Assembly: GCF_001698125.1 (NCBI RefSeq)
Contig: NZ_CP013854.1
Span: forward strand, 1 to 64,000
Source: Pseudonocardia sp. HH130630-07
Lineage (GTDB): Bacteria > Actinomycetota > Actinomycetes > Mycobacteriales > Pseudonocardiaceae
Direction: 5' to 3'
DNA: 64,000 nucleotides
Position numbers and translations under genes: made by a program. Position 1 is the stretch's first letter; the number at the start of each line of letters is the position of its first letter. Below, one piece after another: positions 14,766 through 24,941 of this stretch. The notes beneath the pieces are model-generated. The model did not search any database, was not told the origin of the DNA, and saw nothing but the letters and a program-made list of their open reading frames with translations.

Positions 14766-17700
14766 GTGCTGGAACTCCATCGGGCCGAGCGTGCCGACAC
14801 CCTCGTCGAGGCGCTGGCCGGTGTGCTCGCCGAGGGCTCCGGCGACCCGTTCGCGGCCGAGGTCGTCGCGGTGCCCGAGCGCGGGGTGGAGCGGTGGCTG
14901 GCCCAGCGGCTCGCCCACCGGCTCGGTGCCGACACCGGGTCCGGCGGGGTGTGCGCGAACATCCGGTTCCCGCCACCGGCCCAGCTGCTCGGTGAGGTCG
15001 TCGCGCACGTCACGGGGGTGGACGCGGAGACCGACCCGTGGGCGCCCGGCCGGGCCGTCTGGCCGTTGCTGGAGCTCGTCGACTCCGCCGTCCGCTCCGG
15101 CGACGACCGGTTCACCGGTCTCGCCGCCCACCTCGACCGCGGCGGGCACGGCCGGCGGTACGCGCTCGCCCGGTCGCTGGCCGGGCTGTTCTCGCTCTAC
15201 GCGACGCACCGCCCCGCGCTGCTGCACGACTGGCTCACCGGCGTCGACGCGGTGCCCGCCGACCTCACCTGGCAGCCCGAGCTGTGGCGCCGGCTGCGCG
15301 GCGTGCTGGGCGAGCCGGGCCCCGCCGAGCGGCTCGGTACCGCGGTCGCCGCGCTGCGCGACGGCGCCTCCCCGGGGCCGGGCGTACCGGACCGGGTGTC
15401 GCTGTTCGGCCCGACCCGGCTGGCCGCGGAGCACCTGACGGTGCTGGGCGCACTGGCCGGGCACCGGGACGTGCACCTGTGGCTGCCGCACCCCTCCCCC
15501 GCGATGTGGCGTGCGGTCCGGGCGGCCCGGCCGGAGCACCCGCCGGCCCGGGCGGCCGACACCAGCGCCCGGCGGGTGGGGAACCCGCTGCTGCGCTCGC
15601 TCGGGCGTGACGTGCGGGAGCTCACGCTCCGGTTGCCCGCGGCGGGCGACCCGGGCGCGCCCCGGGTCGTGGACACCCACCACCCGGCGCCCGCGGCGGA
15701 CCGGGCGCCGACGGTCCTGCGGCTGCTGCAGGACGCGCTGCGCGACGACGCCGCCCCGCCGGCCCCCGGGGACCGTCCGCTGCTCGACCCGGGCGACCGC
15801 AGCGTCGTGCTGCACTCCTGCCACGGCCCGGACCGGCAGGTCGAGGTGCTGCGGGAGGTGCTGCTCGGGCTGCTGGCCGCCGACGGGTCGCTCGAACCCC
15901 GCGACATCGTGGTGCTGTGCCCGGACATCGAGGTGTTCGCGCCGCTGATCACCGCGTCCTTCGGCCTCGCCCCGGAGGCCGGCACCGACGGGGCGGACGG
16001 TTCCGGGCCGTCCCGGGCCGAGCTGCACCCCGGGCACCTGCTGCGGGTCCGGCTGGCCGACCGGGCGCTGCGCCAGGCGAACCCGCTGCTGGGGACGGTC
16101 TCGACGCTGCTGGAGCTGGCCGGCTCCCGGGTGACCGCGTCCCAGGTGCTCGACCTCGTCGCGACGGGCCCGGTCCGCCGCCGGTTCCGGCTCGACGACG
16201 ACGCGCTGGAGCGCCTCACCGAGCTGGTCACCGCGGCCGGGGTCCGGTGGGGCCTCGACGCGGCGCACCGGGCGCCCTACCGGCTCGACGGCATCGGCCA
16301 GAACACCTGGAGCGCCGGGCTGGACCGGCTGCTCGTCGGGGTCGCGATGGCCGAGGCCCCCGGTGCCCCGGCCTGGCTCGGCACCGCGCTCCCGCTCGAC
16401 GAGGTCGACTCCTCCGACGTCGACCTGGTCGGTCGGCTCGCCGAGATCGTCGACCGGCTGGGGACCGTGCTCGGCGCGCTGCACGGGCCGCAACCGCTCA
16501 CGGCCTGGGTGGCGGCCCTCGTCGAGGGGCTGCACGCGCTGACCGACACCACGCCGTCGGAGGCCTGGCAGACCACCCAGGCACGCTCCGAGCTCGCCGA
16601 CGTGCTGCACACGGCCGGGCCGCAGGCCGGGACCGTCGAGCTCGACCTGCCGGACGTGCGCGGGCTGCTCGCCGAGCGCCTGCGCGGGCGGCCGAGCCGG
16701 GCGAACTTCCGCACCGGCACCCTCACCGTCGCCACCCTCGTCCCGATGCGGGCCGTGCCGCACCGGGTGGTCTGCCTGCTGGGGTGCGACGACGGGGTCT
16801 TCCCCCGGGCCGGCGCCCCGGACGGTGACGACGTGCTGGCCCGCGACCCGGTCGTCGGCGAGCGCGACCCGCGCGGCGAGGACCGGCAGCTGCTGCTCGA
16901 CGCGATCGGGTCGGCCGCCGACCACCTGGTCGTCGTCTCCTCCGGGGCCGACGAGCGGACCGGCGCGCGCCGCCCGCCCGCCGTGCCGATCGGCGAGCTG
17001 TGCGACGCCGTGGACGCGCTGGTGCAGGCGCCGGGGGGCGGGCGGGCGTCGGTGGCGTTGCGGGCCCGGCACCCGCTGCAGCCGCACGACCGGCGTAACT
17101 TCACCGGCGGCGCGCTGCTCGCGACCGGGCCGTTCAGCTTCGACCGGGCCGCCCTGCGCGGCGCCGAGGCCGCCGCGGGCCCGCCGGTCGCGGTACCGCT
17201 GTTCCCCGCGGGCCCGCTGGCCGCACCGGCCGAGGAGGACGTCGTCGAGCTCGACGACCTCGTCGGGTTCGTGGAGCACCCGGTGCGGGCCTTCCTGCGC
17301 CAGCGGGTCCGGGTACTGCCGCCGGGCGAGAACGCCGAACCCGACGACGCGCTGCCGGTGGAGCTCGACGGGCTCGCGACCTGGCGGATCGGTGACCGGC
17401 TGCTCACCGACCGGCTGGCCGGTGCGCCGCCGCAGGCCGTCGCGCGGGCCGAGACGCTGCGCGGCGACCTGCCGCCGGGCGGCATCGGCCGCCGGGTGCT
17501 GACCGACGTCGGGGGCCGGGTGGAACCGCTGGTCGCGCTGGCCGGCACGGTCCGCACCGGCGAGGCCGCATCGCAGGACCTGGTGGCGGCCCTGACCGGG
17601 ACCCCGCTCGACGGCGTCGCGGTCGCCGGCACCGTTCCGGGGCTGCATGGCGACACCGTCGTCCGGGTCGAGTACTCCCGGCTCAAGGCGAAGCACCGGC

Positions 17701-18149
17701 TGCGGGCCTGGGTGCAGCTGCTCGCCCTGACCGCCGCGCACCCCGGCCGATCCTGGACGGCGGTGACGATCGGCCGCGGTACCGGCGGCGTCGCCCGCTC
17801 CTGCCTCGGCCCGGTCGAGCCGGACCGGGCCCGTGCCGTGCTCGCCGATCTCGTCGCCCTGCGCCGCGCGGGCCTGCGCGAGCCACTGCCGCTGCCGACC
17901 GACGCGGCCGCGGTGTACGCCCGCAACCGCGCCCGCGGCGTCGTCCCGGCGAACGCGCTGGCCGCGGCCGACTCGGAGTGGTCGCGGTTCGAACACGCCG
18001 ACACCGCGCACGTGTACGTCCGCGGGGAGGGCGCGCCGCTGCTGCTCCGCGACGAACCCGGTACCGGCGCCGAGCCGACCCGTTTCGGGGAGCTCGCGGC
18101 CCGGCTCTGGGCCCCGCTGCTCGACCACGAGAGGCAGGACGCACCGTGA
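14766..18149 (+). CDS. recC: Exodeoxyribonuclease V subunit gamma (RecC)
   Basis: The 1127-residue protein matches RecC, the Chi-scanning subunit of the RecBCD helicase-nuclease that processes double-strand breaks. It shows the family opening (ELHRAERADTLVEAL, then VPERGVERWLAQRLAHRLG) and the inactive helicase folds without Walker motifs. The final domain includes the dead nuclease region. It is first in a recC-recB-recD unit, and its stop overlaps the recB GTG by four bases. The start at GTG 14766 is preferred to GTG 14757 because the -10 box runs over the latter. Length is close to other actinobacterial RecC proteins. Confidence 0.93.
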   Translation: MLELHRAERADTLVEALAGVLAEGSGDPFAAEVVAVPERGVERWLAQRLAHRLGADTGSGGVCANIRFPPPAQLLGEVVAHVTGVDAETDPWAPGRAVWPLLELVDSAVRSGDDRFTGLAAHLDRGGHGRRYALARSLAGLFSLYATHRPALLHDWLTGVDAVPADLTWQPELWRRLRGVLGEPGPAERLGTAVAALRDGASPGPGVPDRVSLFGPTRLAAEHLTVLGALAGHRDVHLWLPHPSPAMWRAVRAARPEHPPARAADTSARRVGNPLLRSLGRDVRELTLRLPAAGDPGAPRVVDTHHPAPAADRAPTVLRLLQDALRDDAAPPAPGDRPLLDPGDRSVVLHSCHGPDRQVEVLREVLLGLLAADGSLEPRDIVVLCPDIEVFAPLITASFGLAPEAGTDGADGSGPSRAELHPGHLLRVRLADRALRQANPLLGTVSTLLELAGSRVTASQVLDLVATGPVRRRFRLDDDALERLTELVTAAGVRWGLDAAHRAPYRLDGIGQNTWSAGLDRLLVGVAMAEAPGAPAWLGTALPLDEVDSSDVDLVGRLAEIVDRLGTVLGALHGPQPLTAWVAALVEGLHALTDTTPSEAWQTTQARSELADVLHTAGPQAGTVELDLPDVRGLLAERLRGRPSRANFRTGTLTVATLVPMRAVPHRVVCLLGCDDGVFPRAGAPDGDDVLARDPVVGERDPRGEDRQLLLDAIGSAADHLVVVSSGADERTGARRPPAVPIGELCDAVDALVQAPGGGRASVALRARHPLQPHDRRNFTGGALLATGPFSFDRAALRGAEAAAGPPVAVPLFPAGPLAAPAEEDVVELDDLVGFVEHPVRAFLRQRVRVLPPGENAEPDDALPVELDGLATWRIGDRLLTDRLAGAPPQAVARAETLRGDLPPGGIGRRVLTDVGGRVEPLVALAGTVRTGEAASQDLVAALTGTPLDGVAVAGTVPGLHGDTVVRVEYSRLKAKHRLRAWVQLLALTAAHPGRSWTAVTIGRGTGGVARSCLGPVEPDRARAVLADLVALRRAGLREPLPLPTDAAAVYARNRARGVVPANALAAADSEWSRFEHADTAHVYVRGEGAPLLLRDEPGTGAEPTRFGELAARLWAPLLDHERQDAP

Positions 18150-21100
18150 GCACGGTGAGCACCGCCGCGACCGCCACGTCCGTACTGTCCGCACCGACGT
18201 TCGCTGTGGACGGGCCGCTGCCCTCGGGCACCGTGGTGCTGGAGGCGAGTGCCGGTACCGGCAAGACGTACACGATCGCCGCGCTCGCCACCCGGTACGT
18301 CGCCGAGGGCGTCGCCGGGCTGGACCGGCTGATGCTGGTCACCTTCGGCCGGGACGCCACCGAGGAGCTGCGCGAGCGGGTCCGGGAGCGGCTGGTGGGC
18401 ACCGAGCGTGCACTCGCCGCCGTGCTCGCCGGTGCGCAGCCGCCCGATCGCGCCGTGGACCCGGTCGTCGCCGTCCTGGCCGACGCCGACCGCGCCGAGA
18501 TCGAGGTCCGCCGGGCCCGGCTCGCGGAGGCGTCGGCGTCGTTCGACGCGGCGACCATCGCCACGACCCACCAGTTCTGCATGCAGATGCTCGCCGGGCT
18601 CGGAGTCGCCGGGGACAACGACCCGGACGCCGAGTTCGTCGAGCACGTCGACGACGTCGTGACCGAAGTCGTCGACGACTTCTACGTCCGCAAGTACTCG
18701 GGCACGGGGGCCGGCCGACCGGCCTTCACCCGCACCGAGGCGCTCGCGCTCGCCCGGCGTGCGGTCGCCGACCCGCAGGCGGAGCTGGAGCCGCGCGACG
18801 CCGAGGGCGGCTCCGTCGCCGCCACCCGGCACGGTTTCGCGGCCGCCGTCCGCGCGGAGGTCGACGCCCGCAAGCGGGCCACCCGGATCTACAGCTACGA
18901 CGACATGCTGTTCCGCCTCGCCCAGGCGTTGCGCGACCCCGAGCGCGGCCCGGCCGCCCGGGCCCGGCTGCGGTCGCGCTTCTCGGTGGTGCTGGTCGAC
19001 GAGTTCCAGGACACCGACCCGACGCAGTGGGAGATCCTCTCGCTGGCGTTCCACCGGGCCCCGGAGACCACGCTGGTCCTGATCGGCGACCCGAAGCAGG
19101 CGATCTACGCGTTCCGCGGGGCGGACGTGCACAGCTACCTGCAGGCCGCCGACACCGCGAGCCGGCGGCGCACGCTGGACACCAACCGGCGCAGCGACGC
19201 CGCACTGCTCGGCGCGCTGGACCGGGTGTTCGGTGAGGCGGCCCTCGGCGACGACGACATCGTGGTGCACCGGGTCGACGCGGCGCACCACGGCCGCCGG
19301 CTCACCGCGCCACGGGACACGCCGCTGCGGCTGCGCGCCGTCGACCGCGACCGGCTGGACCTGACCGGGCGCCGGCTCGGCCGGGCGGCGGGGGCCCGCC
19401 GGGTGGTCGCCCGGGACGTCGCGGTCGACCTGTCCGAGCTGCTGGGTGGCGGGGCGAGCTGGGACGGCGTGCCGCTGCGCCCCGGTCAGGTCGCGGTGCT
19501 CGTGCGGACCAACGCGCAGGGGCTGCTGGTGCGGGACGCCTGCGCCGAGGCGGGCGTCCCGGCCGTGCTCACCGGGAGCACGAGTGTCTTCACGACCCCG
19601 GTCGCCACCGAATGGCTGACCCTGCTGGAGGCGGTGGAGCAGCCACAGCGGTCGATGCGGCTGCGGGCGGCGGCGCTGACCCGGTTCGTCGGGCACACCG
19701 TCGCCGACCTCTGCGGCCCCGACGCCGACCGGCTGGTCGACCGGCTCGGCGCCGACCTGCGGGCCTGGCACCAGGTCCTGGCCGAGCGCGGGGTGGCGGC
19801 GCTGCAGGAGGCCGTGTTCGCCCGCTACGCACCGGCCCGGCGGCTGCTCGGCCGGCCGGACGGCGAGCGCGATCTCACCGACCTGCGCCACGTCGGGCAG
19901 GTGCTGCACTCCGCGGCGCTGGAGCGCCATCTCGGCCCCACCGCGCTGACCGAGTGGCTGCGCCACCGGATCGGCGACGCCGCCCGGGACACCGCTGCGG
20001 AGCGCAGCAGGCGGCTGGAGTCCGACGCGGACGCCGTCCAGATCGTCACCGTGCACCGGTCGAAGGGCCTGGAGTTCCCGGTGGTGTACCTGCCGTTCGC
20101 CTGGGACCGCTGGGTGAACGACACCCCCGATCCGCTGCTCTACCACGACACCCCGGCCGGGGCGGACGGCCCGCGCCGCCTGCTCGACGTCGGCGGACCG
20201 TCCGGGCCGGACCGCGCGCACCGGACCGGGCTGCACCTGGCCGAGGAGGCCGGCGAGGACCTGCGGCTGCTCTACGTCGCGCTCACCCGGGCCTGCAGCC
20301 AGGTCGTCGCCTGGTGGGTGCCGGGCACGACGACGGCGTCCTCGTCGCTGCACCGGATGCTGTTCGGCGGGCACCGCCCCGGGACCGGGCCGGAGGCGTC
20401 CGCCGCCGTCCCCGGGGACGCGAACGCGGTGCAGTACCTGCGCGAACGCTTCGACGGCAGTGCCGCCGTCGTGGAGACCCTGCACGACCGCGATCCGGTG
20501 CCACGCCCCGCGCAGCCACCGGCCGGCGTGCTGGCCGCCGCGGAGTTCTCCCGGACGCTGGACACGGCGTGGCGGCGCACCTCCTACACCGCGCTCACCG
20601 CGGCCGCGCACGCCACGCACCACCCGGCGCCGGGCGCGGCCGCCGAGGAGCCGGCCGAGCCGGCCGTCGTGCCCGGCGTGCTCAGCGAGCCCGAGGAGGA
20701 GGGGGTCCGCGACGAACCGGGCACCGCGGGCCCGGGCGTCGCCGCGCCGGAGGACACCGGGCCGGTGTCCGGGCCCGCGCCGGCCGACGTCGCCTCCCCG
20801 ATGGCGGACCTCCCGATGGGGGCCGGGTTCGGCACGCTGGTGCACGCCGTCCTGGAACACCTCGACACCACCGCCGCCGACCGGGGCGACGACGCGCTGC
20901 GGGCCGAGCTCGTCGCCCACGTCTCGGCGGAGCTGCGGCGCCAGCCCGCCGACGTCGATCCGGTGCAGCTGTCCGACGCGCTGGTCCCGGTGCTGCGCAC
21001 GCCGCTCGGGCCGCTGGCCGACGGGCGGCCGCTGGCCGGGATCGCCCCCACCGACCGGCTCTCCGAGCTGGACTTCGAGCTGCCGCTCTGCGGCGGGGAC

Positions 21101-21646
21101 GCCCCGACCGGCCGGCTCACGCTGGCCGGGATCGCGGCCGCCGTCCGGGACCATCTCGGGCCCGGCGACCCGCTGCACGGCTACGCCGACCGGCTCGACG
21201 GCCCCGAACTCGCGGGTCAGCCGCTGCGCGGGTACCTGACCGGCAGCATCGACTCGGTGCTGCGCGTGGGCGGGCGGTACCTCGTCGTGGACTACAAGAC
21301 GAACTGGCTCGGGCCGGCGTCGGCGTCCGGGGTGCGCGAACCACTCACCGCGGCGCACTACACCGCACCCCGGCTGGCCGGGGCGATGATGGACGCGCAC
21401 TACCCGCTGCAGGCCTTGCTCTACGCGGTGGCCCTGCACCGGTACCTGCGCTGGCGGTTGCCCGGCTACGACCCGGCGGAGCACCTCGGCGGGGTCGGGT
21501 ACCTGTTCCTGCGCGGCATGTGCGGGCCGGACACCCCGGTCACCGGCACCGGCGAGCTGGCCGCCCCGTGCGGCGTGTTCGCCTGGCGCCCGCCGGCCGC
21601 GCTCGTCACCGACCTGTCCGACCTGCTCGACGGAGGTGCCCGGTGA
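18146..21646 (+). CDS. recB: Exodeoxyribonuclease V subunit beta (RecB)
   Basis: The 1166-residue protein is RecB, the 3'-5' helicase and only nuclease of RecBCD. Walker A ASAGTGKTYT is at about 34-43, the UvrD-type motif II VLVDEFQDTDPTQW and motif III GDPKQAIYAFRGAD follow, and motif VI includes LLYVALTRA. The C-terminal nuclease domain has GSIDSV, VVDYKTNW and a downstream Gln (HYPLQALLYAVAL), so the catalytic site looks intact. A Pro/Ala-rich linker joins helicase and nuclease. The GTG start overlaps the recC stop (GTGA) with GAGAGG upstream, so translation is coupled. Confidence 0.95.
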   Translation: MSTVSTAATATSVLSAPTFAVDGPLPSGTVVLEASAGTGKTYTIAALATRYVAEGVAGLDRLMLVTFGRDATEELRERVRERLVGTERALAAVLAGAQPPDRAVDPVVAVLADADRAEIEVRRARLAEASASFDAATIATTHQFCMQMLAGLGVAGDNDPDAEFVEHVDDVVTEVVDDFYVRKYSGTGAGRPAFTRTEALALARRAVADPQAELEPRDAEGGSVAATRHGFAAAVRAEVDARKRATRIYSYDDMLFRLAQALRDPERGPAARARLRSRFSVVLVDEFQDTDPTQWEILSLAFHRAPETTLVLIGDPKQAIYAFRGADVHSYLQAADTASRRRTLDTNRRSDAALLGALDRVFGEAALGDDDIVVHRVDAAHHGRRLTAPRDTPLRLRAVDRDRLDLTGRRLGRAAGARRVVARDVAVDLSELLGGGASWDGVPLRPGQVAVLVRTNAQGLLVRDACAEAGVPAVLTGSTSVFTTPVATEWLTLLEAVEQPQRSMRLRAAALTRFVGHTVADLCGPDADRLVDRLGADLRAWHQVLAERGVAALQEAVFARYAPARRLLGRPDGERDLTDLRHVGQVLHSAALERHLGPTALTEWLRHRIGDAARDTAAERSRRLESDADAVQIVTVHRSKGLEFPVVYLPFAWDRWVNDTPDPLLYHDTPAGADGPRRLLDVGGPSGPDRAHRTGLHLAEEAGEDLRLLYVALTRACSQVVAWWVPGTTTASSSLHRMLFGGHRPGTGPEASAAVPGDANAVQYLRERFDGSAAVVETLHDRDPVPRPAQPPAGVLAAAEFSRTLDTAWRRTSYTALTAAAHATHHPAPGAAAEEPAEPAVVPGVLSEPEEEGVRDEPGTAGPGVAAPEDTGPVSGPAPADVASPMADLPMGAGFGTLVHAVLEHLDTTAADRGDDALRAELVAHVSAELRRQPADVDPVQLSDALVPVLRTPLGPLADGRPLAGIAPTDRLSELDFELPLCGGDAPTGRLTLAGIAAAVRDHLGPGDPLHGYADRLDGPELAGQPLRGYLTGSIDSVLRVGGRYLVVDYKTNWLGPASASGVREPLTAAHYTAPRLAGAMMDAHYPLQALLYAVALHRYLRWRLPGYDPAEHLGGVGYLFLRGMCGPDTPVTGTGELAAPCGVFAWRPPAALVTDLSDLLDGGAR

Positions 21647-23721
21647 CCGTGCCCGTGACCGAGCGGGACCCGTACGGCCCGCGCGCCGCCCGCACCGCGA
21701 CCGGCGTGCTCGCCGCGTTCAACGAGGCCGACGTGCTCGCCCCCGGCGACCTGCACGTCGCCCGCAGGCTCGCCCGGCTCGGCGGCCGCGGCGACCCCAC
21801 CGGCGGCGCGCCGTCCGGCGGGGCCGGGACCGGCGGGGCGGCCGAGCCGGAGGAGGTCGTGCTCGCCGCGGCCCTCGCGGTGCGGGCCATCCGCAACGGC
21901 TCGGTCTGCGTCGACCTCGGCACCGTCGCGTCCACCACCGCGGGTGAGGGCGAGGTCGCCGTCGACGTCTCCGGCCTGCCGTGGCCCGATCCGGTCGCCT
22001 GGCGGGCCGCGCTCGCGGCGAGCCCGCTGGTCAGCGACGCCGGGTCCGGCACGACAGCGCCGGGCACGACAGCGCCGGACGGGACCGTCGCCGACGGGGC
22101 GCCGGACGCCCGCCCGCTGCGGCTGCTCGGTGACCTGCTCTACCTGGAGCGGTACTGGCAGGAGGAGGAGCTGGTCCGCCGGGAGTTCGTGGCGCGCTCC
22201 GGGCCGGTGCGCGACGTCGTCCCGGAACGGTTGTGCGCGGCGCTCGACCGGCTGCTGAGACAGCCGGGGGCGGAACGGCAGCGGCTCGCCGCGGCGGTCG
22301 CCGCGCTGCGGCCGGTCACCGTGATCGCCGGGGGCCCGGGCACCGGGAAGACGACGACGGTCGCCCGGCTGCTCGCCGTGCTGCACGACCTGCACGCCGG
22401 TGCCACCGGGCGGCCACCGCTGCGGGTGGCGCTCGCCGCGCCGACCGGCAAGGCGGCGGCGCGGCTGACCCAGTCGGTCGCCGAGGCCACCGCGGTGCTC
22501 CCGCCCGCCGACCGGGACGCCGTCGCCGGGACCACGGCCTCGACCCTGCACCGGTTGCTCGGGTCCCGCGGGGTGTCCGGCCGGTTCCGCCACCACCGCG
22601 GGAACCGGCTGCCGCACGACGTGGTGGTGGTCGACGAGACCTCCATGGTGTCGCTGACGATGATGGCCCGGCTGCTGGAGGCCGTGCGCCCGGACGCCCG
22701 GCTGGTGCTGGTCGGTGACCCCGAGCAGCTCGCGTCGGTGGAGGCCGGAGCGGTGCTGGGCGACCTCGCCGCGGCCGGTTCCGCCCCGGAACCCGCGCTG
22801 CAGGCGGCGCTGGAGCGCTGCAGTGCGTTCCGGGCCGACCGGCCGGTGCCCGGCAGCGGGGAGCCGGTCCCGGAGGGGGCGGGTGTGCCGGGCGAGCCGG
22901 TCCCGGTCTCCGGCGGGGTGGTGCGGCTGGAACGCAACTGGCGGTTCGGCGGGGCGATCGCCGGGTTCGCGGCCGCCGTCCAGGCCGGTGACGGCGACGC
23001 CGCGGTCGCCCTGCTGCGCCGGTCCGGTGCCGAGCTGACCTTCTCCGACGTCGATCCCGCACTGGTCGCCCCCGGCACGCTCGACACGCTGCGGTCGGAG
23101 GTGGTGCGGTCGGCCGGTGACCTCGTCGGAGCCGCCGACGCCGGCGAGGTCGACCGGGCGTTGCGGGTGCTCGACGAGCACCGGGTGCTGTGCGGGCACC
23201 GCCGCGGGCCCTACGGCGTGGCCCGCTGGACGGCCGAGATCGAGCGGTGGATCGCCGCCGCCCACCCCGGTTACGACGCCGAGGCCCCCTGGTACCCGGG
23301 GCGGCCGCTGCTGGTCACGGCGAACGACTACGACCTCGGCCTGTTCAACGGCGACACCGGCGTCATCGTCCGTACCGCGGCCGGGCGGCGCGCGGTGTTC
23401 CTCACCGACGGGCGGCCGGCCGAGTTCGAGCCCGCCCGGCTCGGCGGGGTGGCGACCGTCTACGCGATGACCGTGCACCGCAGCCAGGGCAGCCAGTTCA
23501 ACCGGGTCACGGTCGTGCTGCCGCCCGCGGAGTCACCGCTGATGACCCGCGAGCTGCTCTACACCGCGGTGACCAGGGCCCGGCAGAACGTGCGGATCAT
23601 CGGGACCGAGGCCGCGGTCCGGGCCGCGATCGCCCGCCCGGCGGGCCGGGCGAGCGGGCTGCGCAACCGGCTCGGCTCCGCGCCCGCTCAGGCCGGCCCC
23701 GCCACCGCGTCCAGCGCCTGA
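21643..23721 (+). CDS. recD: Exodeoxyribonuclease V subunit alpha (RecD)
   Basis: The 692-residue protein is RecD, the 5'-3' helicase of RecBCD. Walker A GGPGTGKTTT lies near residues 227-236, then APTGKAAARL, DETSMVSL, GDPEQLASVEAGAVLG and, near the end, TVHRSQGSQF with LLYTAVTRA. A Gly/Thr-rich low-complexity insertion in the N-terminal domain (near 50-65) and a TTAPGTTAPDG repeat (near 140) are probably disordered. The GTG overlaps the recB stop by four bases with GGAGGTG upstream. The 3' end overlaps the convergent PLP-enzyme gene by 34 bases. Confidence 0.94.
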   Translation: MTVPVTERDPYGPRAARTATGVLAAFNEADVLAPGDLHVARRLARLGGRGDPTGGAPSGGAGTGGAAEPEEVVLAAALAVRAIRNGSVCVDLGTVASTTAGEGEVAVDVSGLPWPDPVAWRAALAASPLVSDAGSGTTAPGTTAPDGTVADGAPDARPLRLLGDLLYLERYWQEEELVRREFVARSGPVRDVVPERLCAALDRLLRQPGAERQRLAAAVAALRPVTVIAGGPGTGKTTTVARLLAVLHDLHAGATGRPPLRVALAAPTGKAAARLTQSVAEATAVLPPADRDAVAGTTASTLHRLLGSRGVSGRFRHHRGNRLPHDVVVVDETSMVSLTMMARLLEAVRPDARLVLVGDPEQLASVEAGAVLGDLAAAGSAPEPALQAALERCSAFRADRPVPGSGEPVPEGAGVPGEPVPVSGGVVRLERNWRFGGAIAGFAAAVQAGDGDAAVALLRRSGAELTFSDVDPALVAPGTLDTLRSEVVRSAGDLVGAADAGEVDRALRVLDEHRVLCGHRRGPYGVARWTAEIERWIAAAHPGYDAEAPWYPGRPLLVTANDYDLGLFNGDTGVIVRTAAGRRAVFLTDGRPAEFEPARLGGVATVYAMTVHRSQGSQFNRVTVVLPPAESPLMTRELLYTAVTRARQNVRIIGTEAAVRAAIARPAGRASGLRNRLGSAPAQAGPATASSA

Positions 23722-24908
23722 GCCAGGTCCGCGACCAGGTCGCGCGGATCCTCGATGCCGACCGAGAGCCGCAGGTGGCCGTAGCGGCGGAACTCCGGCG
23801 GGAAGTGCGCGGCCCGTCCGGCTCCCCCGGCGCCGACGTGCACGATCAGCGACTCGTCGTGCCCGAGCGACACCGCGGAGGTGATCACCCGCAACGCCGC
23901 GACGAACCGGTTCTGCAGCTCCGGCGGACCGTCCAGGGCGAAGGCGAGCATCCCGCCGAAGCCGTCGTCCAGGGTGCGCGCGGCGAGTTCGTGCTGCGGG
24001 TGCGACGCCAGGCCCGGGTACGCGACGTAGGCGACCCGGGGGTCGGCGTCGAGGAACCGGGCCACGGCGAGCGCGTTGGCGCAGTGCGCCCGCATCCGCA
24101 TGGGCAGGGTCACCGCGCCGCGGGCGATCAGCCAGGCGTTGAACGGGCTGATCACTCCCCCGGCGTCGACCATCGCGTCGGCGCGGATGCGCCCGATCAG
24201 CTCGGGCCGGCCCAGCACGGCGCCGCCCATCGCGTCCCCGTGCCCGTTGACGTACTTGGTCAGCGAGTGCACGACGAGGTCGGCGCCGCGTTCCAGCGGA
24301 CGCTGCAGCACCGGCGTGGCGAACGTGGCGTCCACGCTGCACAGTGCCCCGGCCTCGTGCCCGACGGCGGCGACGGCGTCCACGTCGGTGATCCGGGTCG
24401 TCGGGTTGGCCGCGGTCTCGACGTGCACGAGCCGGGTCCGCGGCCGGATCGCCGCCCGGACCGCCTCCGGGTCGCCGGAGTCGACCAGCGTCGCGGTGAT
24501 CCCGGAGCGCTCGGGCAGCAGCTCGGTGAGCAACCGGTGGGTCGCCACGTAGGTCACGTCCGAGCTGACGACGTGGTCCCCGGTCCGCAGGAAGGTGAAG
24601 AACACCGCGTGCAGCGCGGCCACCCCGGACGCCAGCGCCACCGCGGCGCAGCCACCCGGGACGGCGCCGGCCGGGTCCTCCAGCGCGACCAGCTTCTCCT
24701 CCAGCCACGCCTGGTTCGCCCCGCCGTTGCGGGTGTAGAGCGGCGTCGCCGTACCCGACCAGTCCAGCTCCGACGGGTCCTCGGGCAGCGCGTAGGAGTT
24801 CGCCGCGACGATCGGGCGGCGGATCGCCCCGGTACCGGGGTCGACGTCGGTGCCCGCGTGCACGGCACGCGTGGCGAGATGGGGCGGGTGGTCGTCGGAT
24901 CCGGGCAC
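23688..24908 (-). CDS. Cys/Met-metabolism PLP-dependent enzyme (cystathionine gamma-synthase/lyase family)
   Basis: The 406-residue protein is a fold-type I PLP enzyme of the Cys/Met metabolism family. The PLP lysine lies in VHSLTKYVNGHGD, with YTRNGGANQAWLEEKL near the N-terminus and VETAANPTTRITDV before it. Members catalyse gamma-synthase, gamma-lyase or sulfhydrylase reactions on homoserine esters, cystathionine or methionine, and the exact reaction cannot be set from motifs. The GTG start has GGGGAGG upstream. The gene ends inside the convergent recD 3' end. Confidence 0.85.
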   Translation of the reverse strand: MPGSDDHPPHLATRAVHAGTDVDPGTGAIRRPIVAANSYALPEDPSELDWSGTATPLYTRNGGANQAWLEEKLVALEDPAGAVPGGCAAVALASGVAALHAVFFTFLRTGDHVVSSDVTYVATHRLLTELLPERSGITATLVDSGDPEAVRAAIRPRTRLVHVETAANPTTRITDVDAVAAVGHEAGALCSVDATFATPVLQRPLERGADLVVHSLTKYVNGHGDAMGGAVLGRPELIGRIRADAMVDAGGVISPFNAWLIARGAVTLPMRMRAHCANALAVARFLDADPRVAYVAYPGLASHPQHELAARTLDDGFGGMLAFALDGPPELQNRFVAALRVITSAVSLGHDESLIVHVGAGGAGRAAHFPPEFRRYGHLRLSVGIEDPRDLVADLAQALDAVAGPA

Positions 24909-24941
24909 GGCGACGATCCTCCCCGCCGACCGGCCCCGGCG

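Noticed and set aside
14739..21484. Very long minus-strand frames (1151 and 1735 codons)
   Set aside because: Both are antisense shadows of recC and recB, which carry intact helicase and nuclease motifs.
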